Under the pieces are notes generated by a model. The model saw only the letters and a list, made by a program, of their open reading frames with translations. It was not told the DNA's origin and made no database searches. Of a DNA stretch of 64,000 nt, positions 60,386 through 64,000 are shown piece after piece (position 1 is the first letter of the stretch; every line of letters starts with the position of its first letter). The stretch is from JARRQJ01 sp963810615 (GTDB taxonomy: Bacteria > Pseudomonadota > Gammaproteobacteria > DRLM01). A program made the translations under genes and the position numbers. The DNA lies in the NCBI GenBank assembly GCA_963810615.1, contig CAWEOA010000008.1:1054001-1118000 (forward strand), given 5' to 3'.

Positions 60386-62029
60386 ATGACTGATCGGCTG
60401 CGGATAGCACTGGCCCAGCTCAATATGCTGGTGGGTGATGTGGCCGGCAATGTGATAAAGATTGCCGACGCCATCGCGCGGGCGCGTGACGAGTTGCAGG
60501 CGGATGTCATTGTCCTGCCCGAGTTGACACTCAGCGCGTATCCGCCGGAGGATTTGCTGTTGCGTCCGGGTCTGCATCGCCAAGTCCTGCGCGGCCTGGA
60601 GACCTTGAAGCGCGCAGTGAGGGGCATCGATGTAGTGGTCGGCTATCCTGACCCCGGCCCCGAAGGCTTGTTCAACAGCGCCTCCTTGATTCGCGATGGT
60701 GCGATTGTTGCCACCTATCATAAACAGCACCTCCCCAATTACAGCGTCTTCGACGAGAAGCGCTACTTCCAAGCGGGCCGCGAAGCGGTGGTGGTGGACA
60801 TCCGGGGCGTGCCCGTTGCGCTCACTATCTGCGAGGATCTATGGCAGCCCGGTCCGATGCTGCAGGCGCAAGCCGCGGGCGCACGCATGATGCTCAATCT
60901 CAATGCCTCGCCTTTTCATGCCTTCAAGGGCGGGGAGCGCGAGGCGGTGCTGCGCCAGCGGCTGGCGGAGGCGCCCATGCCTATCGTCTATGTAAATCAG
61001 GTGGGCGGTCAGGACGAATTGGTGTTCGACGGCGAGTCCTTCGTCATGGCGGCCGATGGCAGTGTCGTGATGCGCGGCCGGCCGTTCGTGGAAGAGCTGT
61101 ACACCGTCGACTTCGAGATCGGTGCCGCCGGGGTGAAGCCGCTGCCCGGCGTGATGTATGAACACCCGGCGCAGGCGGAGAGTGTGTACCGCGCCCTGGT
61201 GTTGGGGGTGCGTGATTATATCGGGAAAAACGGTTTTCAAGGGGCGGTGATCGGCCTGTCGGGCGGTGTGGATTCCGCGCTGACTCTGGCCATTGCCGTG
61301 GATGCCCTCGGCGCCGAGCGGGTCGAGGCGGTGATGATGCCGTCGCGCTACACCGCCGCCATGAGCCTCGAAGACGCGCAAGCCGAGGCGGATACCCTGG
61401 GGGTGGAGTATCATGTCATCCCCATCGAGCCGGCGTTTCAGGCCTTTCTCGACAGCCTCAAGCACGAGTTCGCCGGGACCGAGGAAGATACCACCGAGGA
61501 AAACATTCAGGCCCGCTGCCGCGGTGTCATCCTCATGGCCATCTCTAATAAGAAGCGCAAGATCCTGCTGACCACCGGCAACAAGAGTGAGATGGCGGTG
61601 GGCTATGCCACCCTGTATGGCGATATGGCCGGCGGCTATGCACCGATCAAGGATCTGCCCAAGACCATGGTGTATGCCCTGGCGCGTTATCGCAACGCGG
61701 TGGCGCCGGTGATACCGCAGCGGGTGTTGGAACGACCGCCGTCGGCGGAACTGAAACCGGATCAAAAAGATCAGGACAGCCTGCCGCCGTATGACATTTT
61801 GGATCCCATTCTGGAAATGTATGTCGAGCAGGACAAGTCGACGGAGGAGATTGTCGCGGCGGGCTTCGATGCGGCAACGGTAATGCGGATTGTGGCCATG
61901 GTTAACCGCAATGAATACAAGCGTCGTCAGGCACCGCCGGGAGTGAGGGTGACGCGGCGCGCGTTCGGCCGCGACCGCCGCTATCCCATTACGTCCGGAT
62001 ATCGTAATCAAGCACAGCTTGCGGATTAA
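60386..62029 (+). CDS. nadE: Glutamine-dependent NAD+ synthetase
   Basis: Final step of NAD synthesis: amidates nicotinate adenine dinucleotide with ATP and ammonia released from glutamine. 547 residues from ATG 60386. The N-terminal glutaminase has the nitrilase triad Glu46 (LPELTLSAYPPED), Lys113 (TYHKQHLPNY) and Cys149 (LTICEDLW). The C-terminal synthetase has the P-loop GLSGGVDSA (about 291-299), TTGNKSEMAVGYATLYGDMAGGYAPIKDLPKT and the tail NRNEYKRRQAPPGVRVT. An in-frame ATG 39 bases upstream is less likely. The glnB gene follows, linking NAD and nitrogen supply by position. Confidence 0.97.
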   Translation: MTDRLRIALAQLNMLVGDVAGNVIKIADAIARARDELQADVIVLPELTLSAYPPEDLLLRPGLHRQVLRGLETLKRAVRGIDVVVGYPDPGPEGLFNSASLIRDGAIVATYHKQHLPNYSVFDEKRYFQAGREAVVVDIRGVPVALTICEDLWQPGPMLQAQAAGARMMLNLNASPFHAFKGGEREAVLRQRLAEAPMPIVYVNQVGGQDELVFDGESFVMAADGSVVMRGRPFVEELYTVDFEIGAAGVKPLPGVMYEHPAQAESVYRALVLGVRDYIGKNGFQGAVIGLSGGVDSALTLAIAVDALGAERVEAVMMPSRYTAAMSLEDAQAEADTLGVEYHVIPIEPAFQAFLDSLKHEFAGTEEDTTEENIQARCRGVILMAISNKKRKILLTTGNKSEMAVGYATLYGDMAGGYAPIKDLPKTMVYALARYRNAVAPVIPQRVLERPPSAELKPDQKDQDSLPPYDILDPILEMYVEQDKSTEEIVAAGFDAATVMRIVAMVNRNEYKRRQAPPGVRVTRRAFGRDRRYPITSGYRNQAQLAD

Positions 62030-62162
62030 AGTGCCGGGAAAGCCCGTTGATTTATATATCCTTAGCGAGTGTGGTAATTTAAGCTGAAAGAATGGTGACG
62101 AGGGCGGTGCTTACGCACAAGAGCGCAACGCCGGGTATTATTGTCGGAGAAGGGATGAACTA

Positions 62163-62501
62163 ATGAAAAAAGTCGAAGCGATCATCAAGCCGTTTAAACT
62201 CGACGATGTGCGCGAAGCGCTCTCCGAGATCGGAGTGACCGGCATGACGGTGGTGGAAGTGAAGGGCTTTGGGCGGCAAAAAGGGCATACTGAGTTGTAT
62301 CGCGGCGCCGAATATGTGGTGGATTTTCTGCCCAAGGTGAAGATCGAGGCGGTCCTGCAGGACGATGACGTCGATCGCGCAGTGGAAGCCATTGCCCAAG
62401 CTGCCCGTACCGGCAAGATCGGCGACGGTAAGATCTTCATTACCACAGTAGAACGGGTCTTGCGTATCCGTACCGGCGAAGAAGGTAACGACGCCATCTA
62501 A
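62163..62501 (+). CDS. glnB: Nitrogen regulatory protein P-II
   Basis: Trimeric signal protein that reports 2-oxoglutarate and ATP/ADP status to glutamine synthetase control and NtrB. 112 residues, exact family length. The T-loop carries the uridylylation site Tyr51 in TELYRGAEYVVDFLPK. The B-loop and C-terminal signature are TGKIGDGKIFITTVERVLRIRTGEEGNDAI. Whether it is GlnB or GlnK cannot be decided by sequence alone; the absence of amtB favours GlnB. ATG 62163 follows GGAGAAGGGATGAACTA. Confidence 0.95.
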   Translation: MKKVEAIIKPFKLDDVREALSEIGVTGMTVVEVKGFGRQKGHTELYRGAEYVVDFLPKVKIEAVLQDDDVDRAVEAIAQAARTGKIGDGKIFITTVERVLRIRTGEEGNDAI

Positions 62502-62594
62502 GGCCTGTTAGCGCTATCCGTTGTGTAAGGAAAGCGGCTTGTCCGAGAGGGTTCCCGGCGGAGCGGTGCACACGTCACCATGACGTCCTGTTCG

Positions 62595-63353
62595 TCAGCG
62601 GCTCGACACTTTCGTTTTGTCGCGGTCGGGAAAGTTGAGTTTCAATACGCGGCGCGCATCATCCGCCAACTTGGGCATTCCCAAGTGGTCGTAGGCCCTG
62701 GCCATGAGCGCCAAGGCATCGGGGATCGAAGGGGTACGATCATAATGGTCCACGACGTATTTGGCGCGGTTGGCCGCTGCGGCGTAGGCGCCTTTCTGCA
62801 TATAGAAGCTTGCGGTGTACATCTCGCCTCGGGCCAGGGCATTGCGTAGATAGATGATGCGTTGCACGGCGTCGGCTGCGTAAGGGCTGTTGGGGTAGCG
62901 CTGAGTCAGTTCCAGGAACGATTGCATGGACTCGCGCACGGTGCGCGGATCACGTTGCGCCATGTCCAGCGAGAATCGCTTCTCGAGGAATTCGGGTTTG
63001 GGAAATCGTGCCAGCCCCTTGAGGTAATAGGCATAATCAACGCGCGCATGGCGTGGATAGAGCTTGATGAACTGGTCTGCGGCGGCGATGGCGGAATCCG
63101 GTTCGTCGTATTTGTAATAGGCGTAGGCGATATCCAGTTGCGCCTGTTGGGCATAGGGGCCGAAGGGATGATGGGAAATCAAACCCTCGAAGCGATCCAC
63201 GGCCAGTTTGAAATCACCCGAGTCCATGGCCTTTTTAGCCATGGAATAATACTGTTCGGCGGACCATTTTTCCGGATTGTCATCAGGATTGTGAAAAAAG
63301 GCACAGGCGGATAGCGACAGGCTTAGGAAAACGAAGACTACTAGACGGTACAT
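62595..63353 (-). CDS. bamD: Outer membrane protein assembly factor BamD
   Basis: Essential lipoprotein of the BAM complex that inserts beta-barrel proteins into the outer membrane. 252 residues from ATG 63353, giving a signal peptide with lipobox LSLSAC. Five TPR-like repeats follow; typical stretches are SAEQYYSMAKKAMDSGDFKLAVDRFEGLISHHPFGPYAQQAQLDIAYAYYKYDEPDSAIAAADQFIKLYPRH and RDPRTVRESMQSFLELTQRYPNSPYAADAVQRI. Divergent from rluD, as in E. coli. The longer upstream frame has no similarity. Confidence 0.96.
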   Translation of the reverse strand: MYRLVVFVFLSLSLSACAFFHNPDDNPEKWSAEQYYSMAKKAMDSGDFKLAVDRFEGLISHHPFGPYAQQAQLDIAYAYYKYDEPDSAIAAADQFIKLYPRHARVDYAYYLKGLARFPKPEFLEKRFSLDMAQRDPRTVRESMQSFLELTQRYPNSPYAADAVQRIIYLRNALARGEMYTASFYMQKGAYAAAANRAKYVVDHYDRTPSIPDALALMARAYDHLGMPKLADDARRVLKLNFPDRDKTKVSSR

Positions 63354-63539
63354 GGTCGTGGCTGTGAATCCTGTTTCATGAATTGATTGCAATATTCCCT
63401 ATTCTCAATTCTTTCCCTTGAGTGCGGAAAACTCGGTTGTAGCGGGTAGAAGAATCCGGGGCAATATCGGAAATTATGGATTATGTCCAATGGTTGGGCA
63501 TTATACTTGTCTTTTTGTCATCAGGGTATGCATTAAGTA

Positions 63540-64000
63540 GTGAGCACCGAGCAGAGCAATACCCAGCACCTGGCGGCCGTCGTTCCGGCCGACGCGGCGG
63601 GTCAGCGCCTGGATCAGGTGTTGGCGGCGTTATTTCCGGATTTTTCCCGAACCCGCTTGCAGCAATGGCTGCGTGCCGGCCATGTGAGTGTGGACGGGCG
63701 TTCGCTGCGTGCGCGCGATAAGGTTTGGGGGGGCGAGCATATTAGCGTGACTGCGATGGTGGAAGTGGAGGTGCCATGGCAGGGAGAGGCCATGGCCCTC
63801 GAAATCCTCTATGAAGACAGTGCACTCATCGTGATCAATAAGCCGCCGGGTCTGGTAGTGCATCCCGGCGCCGGGAATCGCGAGGGGACCTTGGTAAACG
63901 CCTTGTTGCATCATGCGCCGGAGTTGGCCAATGTGCCCCGCGCCGGGGTGGTGCATAGACTGGACAAGGATACCAGCGGGTTATTGGTGGTGGCGCGAAC
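63540..64000 (+). CDS. rluD: Ribosomal large subunit pseudouridine synthase D (3' end outside window)
   Basis: Makes pseudouridines in helix 69 of 23S rRNA (1911, 1915, 1917 in E. coli). Only the first 153 residues are visible; the gene is cut by the right edge. From GTG 63540 an S4 RNA-binding domain (GQRLDQVLAALFPDFSRTRLQQWLRAGHVSVDGR) is followed by LYEDSALIVINKPPGLVVHPGAG and the catalytic motif HRLDKDTSGLLV with Asp142. An in-frame stop six bases upstream of GTG makes this the only sensible start, though no ribosome site is evident. Divergent from bamD, as in E. coli. Confidence 0.95.
   Translation, partial: MSTEQSNTQHLAAVVPADAAGQRLDQVLAALFPDFSRTRLQQWLRAGHVSVDGRSLRARDKVWGGEHISVTAMVEVEVPWQGEAMALEILYEDSALIVINKPPGLVVHPGAGNREGTLVNALLHHAPELANVPRAGVVHRLDKDTSGLLVVAR

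Noticed and set aside
60839..62011. 390-residue minus-strand frame over nadE
   Set aside because: Antisense shadow; the plus-strand gene has all catalytic motifs.
62030..62162. Sigma-54 promoter before glnB
   Set aside because: The GG and GC elements are not at the required 10-base spacing.

Overview
The window is bacterial, GC-rich and densely coded, and every recognisable protein points to a gammaproteobacterium. The strongest evidence is gene order: trigger factor, clpP, clpX, lon, hupB and ppiD run together. So do gloB, a yafS-type methyltransferase, rnhA and dnaQ. bamD is divergent from rluD, and uvrA lies close to ssb. Closely spaced gene pairs, GTG/TTG starts and REP-like palindromes fit a free-living member of a deep gammaproteobacterial lineage such as Chromatiales. 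The genus cannot be fixed from this sequence.

Layout. 1-3.4 kb: a truncated b-type cytochrome with Fur-like boxes upstream, then aroC and an MFS transporter. 3.4-4.5 kb: a tRNA array (Pro, Arg, His, Lys, then Leu) behind a near-consensus promoter. 4.5-14 kb: the protein-quality-control block tig-clpP-clpX-lon-hup-(tRNA-Val, tRNA-Asp)-ppiD, with clear terminators and a sigma-32-like site before lon. 14-16.7 kb (minus strand): fabI, a dicarboxylate/glutamate symporter and a small conserved protein. 16.9-23.6 kb: a four-gene Yej/Opp-type peptide ABC importer whose binding protein also has a C-terminal membrane helix. 23.9-29.7 kb: a stand-alone FKBP N-terminal domain, MltD, and gloB/methyltransferase/rnhA/dnaQ. 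29.8-34.3 kb: a secreted ankyrin protein, a TerB-like protein translationally coupled to a 7-codon leader, and pdhA-pdhB. 34.3-40.9 kb: a BepA-like M48 metalloprotease and an RND efflux pair.

40.9-42.4 kb is the most accessory-looking stretch. It holds a REP-like pair, a repetitive non-coding block and an AT-rich DUF6602/PD-(D/E)XK-like gene preceded by a 50-bp inverted repeat. 42.4-53.3 kb: a membrane methyltransferase, a lytic transglycosylase with a folded leader, a redoxin, DUF2835, a decayed DUF72 gene, a secreted beta-propeller, a 1397-residue PAS5-GGDEF-EAL protein, and a bactofilin paired with a degenerate methyltransferase. 53.3-64 kb is housekeeping: uvrA, a YajR-like MFS protein, ssb, sucCD, nadE, glnB, bamD and truncated rluD.

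Most genes concern protein folding and turnover, envelope maintenance, central carbon and nitrogen metabolism, and replication or repair. I found no convincing complete new multi-gene system. The items most worth following up are the DUF6602 locus with its inverted repeat, the structured leader at 43.4 kb, the ankyrin/leader/TerB unit, the bactofilin pair and the stand-alone FKBP_N protein.
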